The notes: generated by a model not told the origin, from the sequence alone. Positions 17,630-26,925 are shown, counted from the stretch's first letter. The stretch is 64,000 nt of DNA from Microbacterium sp. YJN-G (GCF_015040615.1 NZ_CP060402.1:124001-188000); one strand, 5' to 3'. Numbers and translations: made by a program.

Positions 17630-19239
17630 GCCTGCCCATCACCCCCGCATCCAGCCCGCGCAGCTTCCACCAGGCGAGCTGGAACGAGCCGATCGTCTTC
17701 GAGCTGTCGACCCCCGGTGAGCGCGGCATCGCCGTGCCGGCCGTCGAGGCCGGCGTGCGCGAGGTCGTCGGCGACGTCGTCGCAGCCCTTCCCGAGGGCA
17801 TGCGCCGCCCGCAGCCGCCCGCGCTCCCCGAGATCGCGCAGATGCGCGTGCTCAAGCACTACCTGCGCCTGTCGCAGGAGAACCTCGGCTCCGACCTGAA
17901 CGTCGACATCGGGCAGGGCACCTGCACGATCAAGTACTCGCCGAAGATCAACGATCAGCTGATCGAGGTGCCGCAGCTGCGCGCGCTGCACCCCGCGCAG
18001 GACCCGGCCGACACGCAGGGTGCGCTGGAGATGATCTGGCGGCTCGAGCAGCTGATGGCCGAGATCTCGGGCATGGATGCCGTCTCGCTGGCCTCGCCCG
18101 GCGGCTCGGCCGGCATCTGGACGAACATCGCCATGATCCGCGCGTACCACGAGTCGCGCGGCGAGGCTGAGCAGCGCGACGAGGTGATCACCACGATCTT
18201 CAGCCACCCCTCCAACGCCGCCGCCGCGAAGGTCGCCGGCTACAAGGTCATCACGATCTACCCCGACGCCGACGGCTACCCCGACATCGACGCGCTCAAG
18301 GCCGCGCTCTCCGAGCGCACGGCGGCGATCATGGTCACCAACCCCGAGGACACCGGCATCTACAACCCGGCCATCCGGGAATGGGTGGATGCCGCACACG
18401 CCGTGGGCGCCCTCGCCTCGTACGACCAGGCCAACGCCGCCGGCATCCTGGGCATCACGCGCGCCCGCGACGCGGGCTTCGACGTGTGCCAGTTCAACCT
18501 GCACAAGACCTTCTCCGCCCCGCACGGCAGCGGCGGCCCCGGTGCGGCGGCGAACGCCGTGAGCGCCGAACTGGCGCCGTTCCTGCCCGGGCCGCGGGTC
18601 GAGCGGGTCGACGGGCGGTTCGTCGTGCGTGAGCCCGGCGAGCTGTCGATCGGCCACGTCGCGCCGGCTCACGGCGTGATCCTGCACGTGGTGCGCGCCT
18701 ATGCGTGGATCATGGCGCTCGGTGCGGAGGGCATGCTCACCGCCTCGCAGATCGCCGTGCTCAACAACAACTACCTCCTCAAGCGCGTGCTCGAGATCCC
18801 GGGGGCATCGGCGCCGTACGCCGCCGGCCGCCGGCGCATCGAGCAGGTGCGCTACTCGTGGCAGGAGCTGTACGAGGACACCGGCATCAGCTCCGAGGAG
18901 ATCGGCATCCGGATGGCCGACTACGGCTTCCACTACTGGACCAGCCACCACCCGTACGTGGTGCCGCAGCCGTTCACCCTCGAGCCGACCGAGTGCTACT
19001 CGAAGGCCGAGATCGACGAGTACGTGACCGCGCTCGCGCAGGTCGCGCAGGAGGCGCGCGAGAACCCCGAGCTGGTGCGCACCGCACCGCACAACCAGAC
19101 CGTGCACCACACGCACCACGACGACCTCGACGACCCCGAGCGCTGGGCCATCACCTGGCGCGCCTACCGCCGCAAGTACTTCGGCGAGCTGCGGGCCGAC
19201 GCGGTCGCCCCTGCCCTCGAGGGTGCCGCCGCGTCGTGA
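17626..19239 (+). CDS. glycine dehydrogenase (decarboxylating) subunit 2-like protein (GcvPB-like)
   Basis: This 537-residue PLP enzyme of the GcvPB family carries the cofactor lysine in FNLHKTFSAPHG (K294), preceded by SYDQANAAGI and followed by the GSGGPGA glycine loop. It is longer than typical GcvPB proteins (around 470-490 residues) because of a C-terminal extension with a His-rich stretch (TVHHTHHDD). The GTG at 17626 has a perfect AAGGAGG seven nt upstream and overlaps the previous stop. It should form a heterodimer with the subunit-1-like product. The downstream gene starts inside its stop codon (GTGA). Activity on glycine is uncertain because GcvH and GcvT are absent. Confidence 0.85.
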   Translation: MSLPITPASSPRSFHQASWNEPIVFELSTPGERGIAVPAVEAGVREVVGDVVAALPEGMRRPQPPALPEIAQMRVLKHYLRLSQENLGSDLNVDIGQGTCTIKYSPKINDQLIEVPQLRALHPAQDPADTQGALEMIWRLEQLMAEISGMDAVSLASPGGSAGIWTNIAMIRAYHESRGEAEQRDEVITTIFSHPSNAAAAKVAGYKVITIYPDADGYPDIDALKAALSERTAAIMVTNPEDTGIYNPAIREWVDAAHAVGALASYDQANAAGILGITRARDAGFDVCQFNLHKTFSAPHGSGGPGAAANAVSAELAPFLPGPRVERVDGRFVVREPGELSIGHVAPAHGVILHVVRAYAWIMALGAEGMLTASQIAVLNNNYLLKRVLEIPGASAPYAAGRRRIEQVRYSWQELYEDTGISSEEIGIRMADYGFHYWTSHHPYVVPQPFTLEPTECYSKAEIDEYVTALAQVAQEARENPELVRTAPHNQTVHHTHHDDLDDPERWAITWRAYRRKYFGELRADAVAPALEGAAAS

Positions 19240-20393
19240 TCGGACTGGTCGTCAACCCCGTCGCCGGGGTCGGCGGGCCTGCGGGCCTCGCCGGCTCCGA
19301 CGGCGCGGACGTGCAGCGCCTCGCCCTCGAGCGCGGCGCGCACGCCCGTGCCCCGCAGCGGGCGACCGCCGCGCTGCGGGTGTTGGCGGCCCGGCATCCC
19401 GCGCTGGTCGTCATCACGGCCGGCGGGACGATGGGGGCGGATGCCGTGCGCGCGGCCGGCCTGGAACCCTGGGTCGTGCATCAGCCGGGCCCCGCGACGG
19501 ATGCGGCGGACACCTCCGCCGCGGTCGCAGCGGTCGCCGCGGCCGGGGCGACGCTGATCCTGGTGGCGGGTGGCGACGGCACGCTGCGGGATGCGGCGGC
19601 GGGTCTCACGAGGACCCCCGTCGGTCAACTCGCTACCGACCAGCCGGCCGACCAGCCCGCCGTGCTCGGCATCCCCGCCGGGGTGAAGATGTACTCGCCG
19701 GTGTTCGCGGTCAGCCCGCACGCGGCCGGCGCGCTCGCCGCCGAGTGGGCCGACGGCACGCTGCCGACCGCTGAGCGCGAGGTGCTCGACGTCGACGAGC
19801 AGGCCATGCGGCACGCCCGCGTCGACCCCGTGCTGCACGGGATGCTACGTGTCCCGTTCAAGGTCGGCCGCACCCAGTCGCGCAAGGCCGCGACCCCGGC
19901 ATCCGAGGCCGCCGCCGTCGTCGCCGCCGCGCGTGGGGTCGTGCGGCGGATGCTGCCCGGCATCCGCTACCTGCTGGGTCCTGGAAGCACGACCGCCGAG
20001 GTCGCCGGGCAGCTCGGCATCCGCAAGTCGCCGCTGGGTGTCGACGTGATCCTCGACGGGCGCCAGGTGATCGCCGCCGCCAGCGAGGAGCAGCTGCTCG
20101 CCGAGGTGGCGAAGGGGCCCGCCCAGGCCGTCGTCACCGTGATCGGAGGGCAGGGATTCCTGCTGGGCCGCGGAAACCAGCAGCTCTCAGCAGCCGTCAT
20201 CCGCGCCCTCGGCGACGACCCGCTGATGGTCGTCGCCCCCGAGCAGAAGATCATCGATCTGCTCGGCAGGCCGCTCATCGTCGAGACCGGCGACCCCGAT
20301 CTCGACGCCCGGCTCTCCGGGCACATCCGCATCGTCACCGGAGTCGGCACGACCAGCATGTACGCTGTCGCCGCGCCCGACCCGGCCCTCTGA
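19236..20393 (+). CDS. ATP-NAD kinase family protein (AcoX-like)
   Basis: This 385-residue protein has GGDGT at 112-116 (the NAD/diacylglycerol-kinase superfamily nucleotide motif), an N-terminal VVNPVAGVGG and a C-terminal VGTTSMYAV. AcoX-type relatives are often encoded beside dehydrogenase clusters, and their substrate is poorly defined. The GTG overlaps the GcvPB-like stop by 4 nt, so it is translationally coupled to the PLP enzyme pair. It could phosphorylate NAD or a small metabolite. The sequence does not distinguish these. Confidence 0.75.
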   Translation: MIGLVVNPVAGVGGPAGLAGSDGADVQRLALERGAHARAPQRATAALRVLAARHPALVVITAGGTMGADAVRAAGLEPWVVHQPGPATDAADTSAAVAAVAAAGATLILVAGGDGTLRDAAAGLTRTPVGQLATDQPADQPAVLGIPAGVKMYSPVFAVSPHAAGALAAEWADGTLPTAEREVLDVDEQAMRHARVDPVLHGMLRVPFKVGRTQSRKAATPASEAAAVVAAARGVVRRMLPGIRYLLGPGSTTAEVAGQLGIRKSPLGVDVILDGRQVIAAASEEQLLAEVAKGPAQAVVTVIGGQGFLLGRGNQQLSAAVIRALGDDPLMVVAPEQKIIDLLGRPLIVETGDPDLDARLSGHIRIVTGVGTTSMYAVAAPDPAL

Positions 20394-20415
20394 AACCGAA
20401 CCGAAAGGGAATCCC

Positions 20416-21174
20416 ATGCGTCTGCAGAACAAGAAGGCCATCGTCACCGGCGGAGCCGGGGGCATCGGCCGTGCCACCTCGCTCGCGTTCGCCGCCGAGG
20501 GCGCCGCCGTCGCGGTCGTCGACCTGAACGCCGAGGCCGCCGAGGCCGTCGCCGACGAGATCCGCGCCGCAGGAGGCACGGCGATCGCCATCGGCGCCGA
20601 CGTCTCCAGCGAGGACGACATCATCCGGGTGGTCGCCACCGCGAACGAGGCGTTCGACGGCATCGACGTGGTCTTCAACAACGCCGGCATCATCCGTCGC
20701 ACCACCGCCGTCGAGACCACCGTCGAGGAGTGGGACCGCGTGTTCGGCGTGAACGTGCGCGCGATCTTCCTGATGTGCAAGCACGTCGTGCCGGTCATGA
20801 AGGCCGCCGGCGGCGGCTCGATCGTCAACACCGGATCCGGCTGGGGTCTCAAGGGCGGCGGCCAGGCCATCTCGTACTGCGCCTCGAAGGGCGCCGTGGT
20901 CAACATGACCCGCGCGCTGGCCATCGACCACGGCCCCGACGGCATCCGGGTCAACTCCGTCAACCCGGGCGACGTCGACACCGGGATGCTGCGCGACGAG
21001 GCCGAGCAGCTCGGCCAGGACCAGGCCGGCTTCCTCGCCGAGGCCGCCGAGCGGCCCCTGAACCGCATGGGTCAGCCGAGCGAGATCGCCGCTGCCGTGG
21101 TGTGGCTGGCCAGCGACGACGCGTCGTATGTGACCGGCTCGGCGCTGGTCGTGGACGGCGGCGGCATCGCCTGA
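20416..21174 (+). CDS. short-chain dehydrogenase/reductase (SDR family)
   Basis: This 252-residue classical SDR has the cofactor motif TGGAGGIG (11-18), NNAG, and the active-site pair Y154 and K158 in YCASKG. The acidic residue after the second strand (VVDLN) favours NAD over NADP. AAAGGGA precedes the ATG. It lies 22 bp after the AcoX-like gene and is the last gene of the GH42 run. The C-terminal VVDGGGIA is typical. Likely substrates are sugar or polyol alcohols, but this is inference from context only. Confidence 0.9.
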   Translation: MRLQNKKAIVTGGAGGIGRATSLAFAAEGAAVAVVDLNAEAAEAVADEIRAAGGTAIAIGADVSSEDDIIRVVATANEAFDGIDVVFNNAGIIRRTTAVETTVEEWDRVFGVNVRAIFLMCKHVVPVMKAAGGGSIVNTGSGWGLKGGGQAISYCASKGAVVNMTRALAIDHGPDGIRVNSVNPGDVDTGMLRDEAEQLGQDQAGFLAEAAERPLNRMGQPSEIAAAVVWLASDDASYVTGSALVVDGGGIA

Positions 21175-21215
21175 CCGCAGTCCCGGCGAGACGTCACAGA
21201 GGCGGGGAGGGGAGG

Positions 21216-21259
21216 TGAGGCTTGCCTAAGTCGTGATACCTTAGGCGAGCCTTACCGAA
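21216..21259. promoter_or_regulatory. two IdeR/DtxR iron boxes
   Basis: TTAGGCGAGCCTTACCGAA (21241-21259) matches about 15 of 19 positions of the IdeR/DtxR consensus. A weaker second box starts at 21216 (TGAGGCTTGCCTAAG, about 11 of 19). They lie upstream of the ferric-siderophore uptake operon and should repress it when iron is sufficient. Confidence 0.8.
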
Positions 21260-21302
21260 GCGCGGCTTCCCGCGCCGCGCCCCCGACCGAAGGAAATCGC
21301 CC

Positions 21303-22328
21303 GTGCGCACTTCCCGCCTTCTCGCCCTCGGCGCCGCAGTCGTCCTCGCCGCCGGTCTCACCGCCTGCTCATCCGCAGCATCCGGGGACTCCGCCGCCGA
21401 CGCCGGCTCCGCCGCATCCGACTCCGCCTTCCCCGTCACGATCGAGCACGTGTACGGCGAGACGACCATCACCGAGAAGCCCGAACGCGTCGCGACCGTG
21501 GCGTGGGCCAACCACGAGGTTCCGCTCGCCCTCGGCATCGTGCCGGTCGGCATGAGCAAGGCCACCTGGGGCGACGACGACGGCGACGGCGTGCTGCCGT
21601 GGGTCGAGGACAAGCTCGAAGAGCTCGGCGCCGAGACGCCCGTGCTGTTCGACGAGACCGACGGCATCGACTACGAGGCCGTCGCCGACACCGCGCCCGA
21701 CGTCATCCTCGCTGCGTACTCGGGCCTCACGCAGGAGGAGTACGACACCCTCTCCAAGATCGCCCCGGTCATCGCCTACCCTGGCGTCGCCTGGGGCACC
21801 TCGGTCGACGAGATGATCGAGCTCAGCTCGAAGGCGCTCGGCCTGGCCGACGAGGGCGAGGCCCTGATCGAGAAGCTCGATGCCGAGGCGGATGCCGCGC
21901 TCGAGGCGAACAGTGCGCTGAAGGACAAGAAGCTGCTGTTCACCTACATCGACCCCGCCGACCTCAGCCAGATCAGCTTCTACACCGCGGCCGACACCCG
22001 CCCCGGCTACCTGCACGACCTCGGGCTGCCCATGCCGGCGGTCGTCGAGGAGAGCGCGGACAGCACCGACTTCTACGTGTCGGTCAGCGCCGAAGAGGCC
22101 GACAAGTTCAACGACGTCGACGTGTTCGTCACCTACGGCGACGAGTCGATCATCGCCACCCTGCAGGCCGACCCGCTGCTGTCGAAGATCCCGGCCGTCG
22201 CCGAGGGCCGCATCGCCGTGCTCGGCGACGCCACCCCGCTCGCGGCATCCGCCAACCCCTCGCCGCTGTCGATCCCGTGGGGCCTCGACGACTACTTCGC
22301 CGTGCTGGCGAAGCCGCTCGCGGACTGA
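21303..22328 (+). CDS. ferric-siderophore ABC transporter substrate-binding lipoprotein
   Basis: This 341-residue FecB/FhuD-type binding protein has lipobox LTAC (Cys22). The mature N-terminus has FPVTIEHVYGETTI and the family signature ERVATVAWANHEVPLALG. The start is GTG at 21303 with AAGGAAA upstream. It is the first gene of an operon with two FecCD permeases, an ATPase and a siderophore-interacting protein, behind two iron boxes. No siderophore biosynthesis gene is in view, so it may capture xenosiderophores or a siderophore made elsewhere. Confidence 0.93.
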   Translation: MRTSRLLALGAAVVLAAGLTACSSAASGDSAADAGSAASDSAFPVTIEHVYGETTITEKPERVATVAWANHEVPLALGIVPVGMSKATWGDDDGDGVLPWVEDKLEELGAETPVLFDETDGIDYEAVADTAPDVILAAYSGLTQEEYDTLSKIAPVIAYPGVAWGTSVDEMIELSSKALGLADEGEALIEKLDAEADAALEANSALKDKKLLFTYIDPADLSQISFYTAADTRPGYLHDLGLPMPAVVEESADSTDFYVSVSAEEADKFNDVDVFVTYGDESIIATLQADPLLSKIPAVAEGRIAVLGDATPLAASANPSPLSIPWGLDDYFAVLAKPLAD

Positions 22329-22350
22329 GCGCACGCGGAGCACGCATCCC

Positions 22351-23433
22351 GTGAGCACCACGACCGCCATCTCCCAGGACTCGCGAGCTTCGCAGGACCA
22401 GGGCAGAGCGACACCGGGCGTCGCCGACCTGCGACGCCCGGTGTCGGTGCGCACGGCGTGGCTGCTCGCCGGGGTCGGCGTGCTCGCCGTGCTCTGCGTG
22501 CTCTCGGTCGCCTTCGGGGTGCGCGAGGTGTCGGCCGCCGACGTCGTCGCGGCTCTCACCGGGCACGATGACACGATCGCCCAGGCGGCGATCATCAAGC
22601 GCATCCCCCGAACCGTGCTCGCCCTGCTGGTCGGGGCGGCGCTCGCGCTGTCGGGGGCGACCATGCAGGCGGTCACCCGCAACCCGATCGCCGAGCCCGG
22701 CATCCTCGGCGTCTCGAACGGCGCCGCGCTCGCCGTCGTGGTCGGCATCGCCTTCGCCGGCATCACCTCGGCCTACGGCCAGATGGCCCTCGCCATCGCC
22801 GGCGCTGCGCTCGCCGCCACCTTCGTCTACGCAGTCGGCTCACTCGGACGTGGCGGTGCCACGCCGCTCAAGCTCGCCCTGGCCGGTGCCGCCACCTCGG
22901 CGGCGTTCGCCTCGCTCGTCAGTGCGATCATGCTGCCGCGCGTCGACCTGCTGCAGGCGTTCCAGTCCTGGCAGATCGGCGGCGTGGGCGGTGCGGAGTG
23001 GCCACGCATCGCGATGACGGCCCCCGTGCTCGCGGTCGGTGCGCTGATCTGCTTCGCCGCCTCGCGCGGCATGAACTCCCTCGCCCTCGGCGACGACATG
23101 GCCGCCGGCCTGGGAGAGCACGTCTTCCGCACGCGGCTCGTCTCGGCGCTGGGCGCCGTGATCCTCGCCGGGGCTGCGACCGCGATCGCCGGCCCGATCG
23201 GGTTCATCGGCCTGGTCGTCCCGCACGTGTGCCGGATGCTGATCGGCACCGACCACCGCTGGCTGCTGCCGTTCTCGGCGCTGGCCGGTGCCGCGCTGCT
23301 GACCGCGAGCGACGTCATCGGCCGGGTCATCGCGCCGTCGTCGGAGGAGATCCAGGTCGGCATCATCACCGCTGTGCTGGGTGCACCGTTCTTCATCTGG
23401 ATCGTCCGGCGGCAGAAGGTGCGTGAGCTGTGA
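22351..23433 (+). CDS. iron-siderophore ABC permease (FecCD family)
   Basis: This 360-residue polytopic permease of the FecCD/BtuC family has the ATPase-contact motif TRNPIAEPGILGVSNGA and a C-terminal half with GPIGFIGLVVPH, both characteristic. GTG at 22351 lies 22 nt after the binding-protein stop. It forms a heterodimer with the next permease. Confidence 0.93.
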   Translation: MSTTTAISQDSRASQDQGRATPGVADLRRPVSVRTAWLLAGVGVLAVLCVLSVAFGVREVSAADVVAALTGHDDTIAQAAIIKRIPRTVLALLVGAALALSGATMQAVTRNPIAEPGILGVSNGAALAVVVGIAFAGITSAYGQMALAIAGAALAATFVYAVGSLGRGGATPLKLALAGAATSAAFASLVSAIMLPRVDLLQAFQSWQIGGVGGAEWPRIAMTAPVLAVGALICFAASRGMNSLALGDDMAAGLGEHVFRTRLVSALGAVILAGAATAIAGPIGFIGLVVPHVCRMLIGTDHRWLLPFSALAGAALLTASDVIGRVIAPSSEEIQVGIITAVLGAPFFIWIVRRQKVREL

Positions 23434-24557
23434 TGACCACGATCGGATCCGGCCCGGTGCGCGAGGCGCAGGACGAGACGGCGGATGCTGTGCACGCTGC
23501 GCGCTCCGGCGCTGCCGCGCCGTTCGCGCGTTCCGGCGTTGCGGCGATCCTGGCCGGGCGCCGCGCCCGCCGGCGCCGCCGCATGGTCGCAAGCGTCACC
23601 CTCGGCATCCTGCTGCTGGCGACGTTCGTCGTCGCCCTCATGGTCGGCAACACCTTCTACGGGCTCGACGAGATCATCCCGGTGATCTTCGGGCAGACCG
23701 TCCCGGGCGCCTCGTTCACGGTCGGCGAGCTGCGCCTGCCCCGGTCCGTGCTCGCGGTGCTCGCCGGTCTCGCGTTCGGCATCGCCGGCGTGACCTTCCA
23801 GACCCTGCTGCGCAACCCGCTCGCCTCGCCCGACATCATCGGGATCTCGCACGGCGCGGGCGCCGCTGCCGTGGTCGGCATCATCGTGCTCTCGCTCGAC
23901 GGACCCCTGGTCTCGCTGCTGGCCCTCGGCGGGGCCCTGCTCACCGCCGCCGTCATCTACCTGCTCTCGAACAAGGGCGGATTCGCCGGCACCCGGCTGA
24001 TCCTGATCGGCATCGGCGTCGCCGCGATGCTGCAGAGCGTGATCTCGTACCTGCTCTCGCGTGCCGCCAGCTGGGACATCCAGACCGCCATGCAGTGGCT
24101 CACCGGCAGCCTCGGCAACGCCTCATGGGAGCGGGTGCTGCCGCTCGCGGTCGCCGCCGCGATCACGGTGCCGCTGATGCTGCTGCAGAGCCGATCGCTC
24201 AGTGCCATGCAGCTCGGCGATGATTCGGCATCCGGTCTGGGCGTGCGAGTGAACCTCGCCCGCGTGCTGCTGATCGTGGGAGCAGTGACCCTGCTCGCCT
24301 TCGCCACCGCTGCCGCCGGCCCGATCGCCTTCGTCGCCTTCATGGCGGGCCCGATCGCCGCACGCCTGACCGGGCCCGACTCGAACCTGCTCATCCCGGC
24401 GGGACTGGTCGGCGCGCTGCTCGTGCTCGGCGGCGACCTGATCGGCCAGTTCGCTCTCGGCGCCCGCTACCCGGTGGGCGTCGTCACGGGCGTGCTCGGC
24501 GCCCCGTACCTGATCTACCTGCTCATCCGCACCAACCGATCCGGAGGCTCACTGTGA
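23433..24557 (+). CDS. iron-siderophore ABC permease, second subunit (FecCD family)
   Basis: This 374-residue second FecCD permease has LRNPLASPDIIGISHGAGAA and AAGPIAFVAFMAGPIA, preceded by a cytoplasmic N-terminal extension of about 50 residues rich in Arg and Ala. ATG at 23433 overlaps the upstream stop (TGATG). A GTG immediately before it is an alternative. Its stop overlaps the ATPase gene start. Confidence 0.93.
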   Translation: MTTIGSGPVREAQDETADAVHAARSGAAAPFARSGVAAILAGRRARRRRRMVASVTLGILLLATFVVALMVGNTFYGLDEIIPVIFGQTVPGASFTVGELRLPRSVLAVLAGLAFGIAGVTFQTLLRNPLASPDIIGISHGAGAAAVVGIIVLSLDGPLVSLLALGGALLTAAVIYLLSNKGGFAGTRLILIGIGVAAMLQSVISYLLSRAASWDIQTAMQWLTGSLGNASWERVLPLAVAAAITVPLMLLQSRSLSAMQLGDDSASGLGVRVNLARVLLIVGAVTLLAFATAAAGPIAFVAFMAGPIAARLTGPDSNLLIPAGLVGALLVLGGDLIGQFALGARYPVGVVTGVLGAPYLIYLLIRTNRSGGSL

Positions 24558-25354
24558 CCGCGGCGCACACCCTGTCGGCCGAGTCCGTCACCCTGGCCTA
24601 CGGCGACCGCACCATCATCGACGGCCTCGACCTCACCCTCGCGCAGGGACGCATCACCTCGATCGTCGGTGCGAACGGGTGCGGCAAGTCGACCCTGCTG
24701 CGCTCGCTCGCGCGTCTGCTCTCGCCCACCGCCGGGCAGATCGTGCTCGACGGCAAGTCGGTGCACGCACGGCCCTCGAAGGAGGTGGCGCGCATCCTCG
24801 GCCTGCTGCCGCAGTCGCCCATCGCACCCGAGGGCATCGCCGTCGCCGATCTCGTCGGCCGCGGTCGGCATCCCCACCAGGGAGTGCTCTCGCGCTGGAG
24901 CACGCACGACTACGAGGCCGTCGCCGACGCACTGGCTGCCACCGGCATCACCGATCTCGCCGACCGCAACGTCGACGAGCTCTCGGGTGGGCAGCGGCAG
25001 CGGGTGTGGATCGCCATGGCCCTCGCGCAGGAGACCGACATCCTGCTGCTCGACGAGCCGACCACCTTCCTCGACGTCGCCCATCAGGTCGAGGTGCTCG
25101 ATCTGCTCACCGACCTGTGCGTCTCGCACGGCACCACCATCGTGATGGTGCTGCACGACCTCAACCTCGCGGCGCGCTACGCCGACGAGCTGGTCGCAAT
25201 GAAGGACGGCCGGGTGCACGCCGCCGGCACCCCGCACGACGTCGTCACCGCTGAACTCGTCCAAGAGGTCTTCGGCCTCGCCAATCAGATCACCATCGAC
25301 CCGGTCTCCGGTAAGCCGATGGTCACGCCCATCGGGAGGCACCATGTCCGCTGA
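24554..25354 (+). CDS. iron-siderophore ABC transporter ATPase (FepC type)
   Basis: This 266-residue ATPase has Walker A GANGCGKST, signature LSGGQRQRVWIAMAL, Walker B ILLLDEPTTFLD and the switch His in VLHDLNLA. It energises the two FecCD permeases upstream. The GTG start overlaps the permease stop by 4 nt, and its end overlaps the siderophore-interacting protein gene by 11 nt. Confidence 0.95.
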   Translation: MTAAHTLSAESVTLAYGDRTIIDGLDLTLAQGRITSIVGANGCGKSTLLRSLARLLSPTAGQIVLDGKSVHARPSKEVARILGLLPQSPIAPEGIAVADLVGRGRHPHQGVLSRWSTHDYEAVADALAATGITDLADRNVDELSGGQRQRVWIAMALAQETDILLLDEPTTFLDVAHQVEVLDLLTDLCVSHGTTIVMVLHDLNLAARYADELVAMKDGRVHAAGTPHDVVTAELVQEVFGLANQITIDPVSGKPMVTPIGRHHVR

Positions 25355-26303
25355 GACCACCACGACCACCAGGACGCGACCCGCCTACGCCCTCGCGCTG
25401 ACCGAGGTGCGGGCCGTCGACCGCGTCTCGCCGAACTTCGTGCGGATCACGTTCGGCGGCTCCGACCTCGACGATTTCGGCACACCCGGCGAGGTGTTCG
25501 ACTCGCGTATCAAGATCGTCTTCCCGCCGTCGCCCGACGTCGTGCCGGCGATCGACCGCGACAGCGACGACTGGTGGGGCTCGTACCTGGCGGTGCCCGA
25601 GGCCGAGCGCGGATCCATGCGCACCTACTCGGTGCGCGAGCTGCGCACCACGGATGCCGGCACCGAACTCGTCGTCGACTTCGTGCTGCACCTGCAGCCC
25701 GGGCTCACCGGTCCCGCCTCGACCTGGGCGAGCACGGCCAGGGTCGGGCAGCCGCTGTTCATCGTCGGCCCGCGCCGCAACGTGCCGATGCGCGAGCACG
25801 GCGGAGCCGAGTTCTCGCCGGGCGCGGCACGATCGGTGCTGCTGGCCGGAGACGAGACCGCCGCTCCGGCGATCGCGCGCATCCTCGAGGACGCCCCGCG
25901 CGACCTGCGCGGCACGGCCTTCATCGAGGTGCCCACGGCGGATGACGTCCTCACGATCGACGCCCCCGCCGGTGTCGAGGTGACCTGGCTGCCGCGCGAG
26001 ACCGGCGAGCTGCACGGCACCGCGCTCATCCCCGCCGTGCTGCAGCACCTGGGCGGGCATGCCGCCGCCGTCGAGGTGCGCGACGTCGAGACCGAGGAGC
26101 TGCTCTGGGAGACGCCGGTGTACTCCGCGCTCGGCGAGGAGATCGCCGCGACCGATGCCCCCACCGACCGCTACTACTGGATCGCCGGTGAGAGCGGCGT
26201 GGTCACCACCCTGCGCCGCCACCTGGTCAAGGACCTCGGCGTCGACCGCGCCCAGGTCGCCTTCATGGGGTACTGGCGCCGCGGCGTCGCCATGCGCGGC
26301 TGA
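25344..26303 (+). CDS. siderophore-interacting protein (SIP-family ferric-siderophore reductase)
   Basis: This 319-residue cytoplasmic flavoprotein of the SIP family (ViuB/YqjH type) is expected to release iron from imported ferric-siderophore by reduction. It has the FAD-binding RTYSVR motif and the NAD(P)H-side features AGDETAAPAIARIL, YYWIAGESG and YWRRG at the C-terminus, all typical. It overlaps the ATPase gene by 11 nt and closes the operon, followed by two GC-rich hairpins. Confidence 0.93.
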   Translation: MSAETTTTTRTRPAYALALTEVRAVDRVSPNFVRITFGGSDLDDFGTPGEVFDSRIKIVFPPSPDVVPAIDRDSDDWWGSYLAVPEAERGSMRTYSVRELRTTDAGTELVVDFVLHLQPGLTGPASTWASTARVGQPLFIVGPRRNVPMREHGGAEFSPGAARSVLLAGDETAAPAIARILEDAPRDLRGTAFIEVPTADDVLTIDAPAGVEVTWLPRETGELHGTALIPAVLQHLGGHAAAVEVRDVETEELLWETPVYSALGEEIAATDAPTDRYYWIAGESGVVTTLRRHLVKDLGVDRAQVAFMGYWRRGVAMRG

Positions 26304-26307
26304 TCGG

Positions 26308-26359
26308 CTGTCGGCCGGCGGGCCGGCCGGCAGCGTGCGACTGGCCCGGCTGCCGGGCC
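26308..26359 (+). terminator. tandem GC-rich hairpins after the siderophore operon
   Basis: Stem CTGTCGGCCGG (26308-26318) pairs with CCGGCCGGCAG (26323-26333), with one wobble. A second stem GGCCCGG (26343-26349) pairs with CCGGGCC (26353-26359). Neither is followed by a clear T-tract, so termination efficiency is inferred. Confidence 0.55.
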
Positions 26360-26407
26360 GATCGGCCGCCGGGGAGTAGTCTGACCGCATCCGAGCGAGG
26401 AGGCAGG

Positions 26408-26839
26408 ATGACCATTCCGGAGATCAACTACTGGGCAGTGCTGCTGGCGACGGTCTCGACCATGATCGTGGGATCGATCTGGTACGCGCCGAAGGTGTTC
26501 GGCACGCGCTGGTCGAGGCTCGCGAACGTCGACATGGACCGGCCGGGGTCGAGCGCCATCATCCCGATGATCACGACCGTGCTGGTGAGCTTCATCACCG
26601 CCTGGGTGCTCGCCGGTGCGGCATCCATCGCCTGGCACTTCTACGAGGGGTCGTACTTCTGGGCGGCCGTCGTCACCGCGGTCACCCTGTGGGCCGGGTT
26701 CACGGCGGCGCGCTTCATCACGCACGACGCCTTCGAGGGCCGCTCGACCAAGCTCACCACCCTGAACATCGCCCACGAACTCGTCACCATCGTGGTGATG
26801 GCGATCATCATCGGCGTCTGGCCGCCCGCCGGCATCTGA
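26408..26839 (+). CDS. DUF1761-type small membrane protein
   Basis: This 143-residue protein has about four hydrophobic spans. It starts MTIPEINYWAVLLAT and contains SIWYAPKVFG near residue 25 and ARFITHDAFEG later, features of the DUF1761 family. Function of the family is unknown. A good GAGGAGG-like ribosome site precedes the ATG. It is a single gene between the siderophore operon and a convergent protease gene. Confidence 0.75.
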   Translation: MTIPEINYWAVLLATVSTMIVGSIWYAPKVFGTRWSRLANVDMDRPGSSAIIPMITTVLVSFITAWVLAGAASIAWHFYEGSYFWAAVVTAVTLWAGFTAARFITHDAFEGRSTKLTTLNIAHELVTIVVMAIIIGVWPPAGI

Positions 26840-26890
26840 GACAGCGGATGCCGTGCGCCACGGCATCCTTCCGCATCCGTCGAACACGAA

Positions 26891-26925
26891 GTCCGGGCCC
26901 GCCCCCTGAGGGGACGGGCCCGGAC
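26891..26925. terminator. bidirectional terminator hairpin between convergent genes
   Basis: An 11-bp stem GTCCGGGCCCG (26891-26901) pairs with CGGGCCCGGAC (26915-26925) and continues through a mismatch into CCCC/GGGG. It lies between the convergent DUF1761 and M6 protease genes and can serve both. Confidence 0.75.

Noticed and set aside
16208..19239. Complete glycine cleavage system
   Set aside because: Only the two P-protein-like subunits are present. No lipoyl carrier (GcvH) or aminomethyltransferase (GcvT) gene is nearby, so the call was kept as GcvPA/PB-like.
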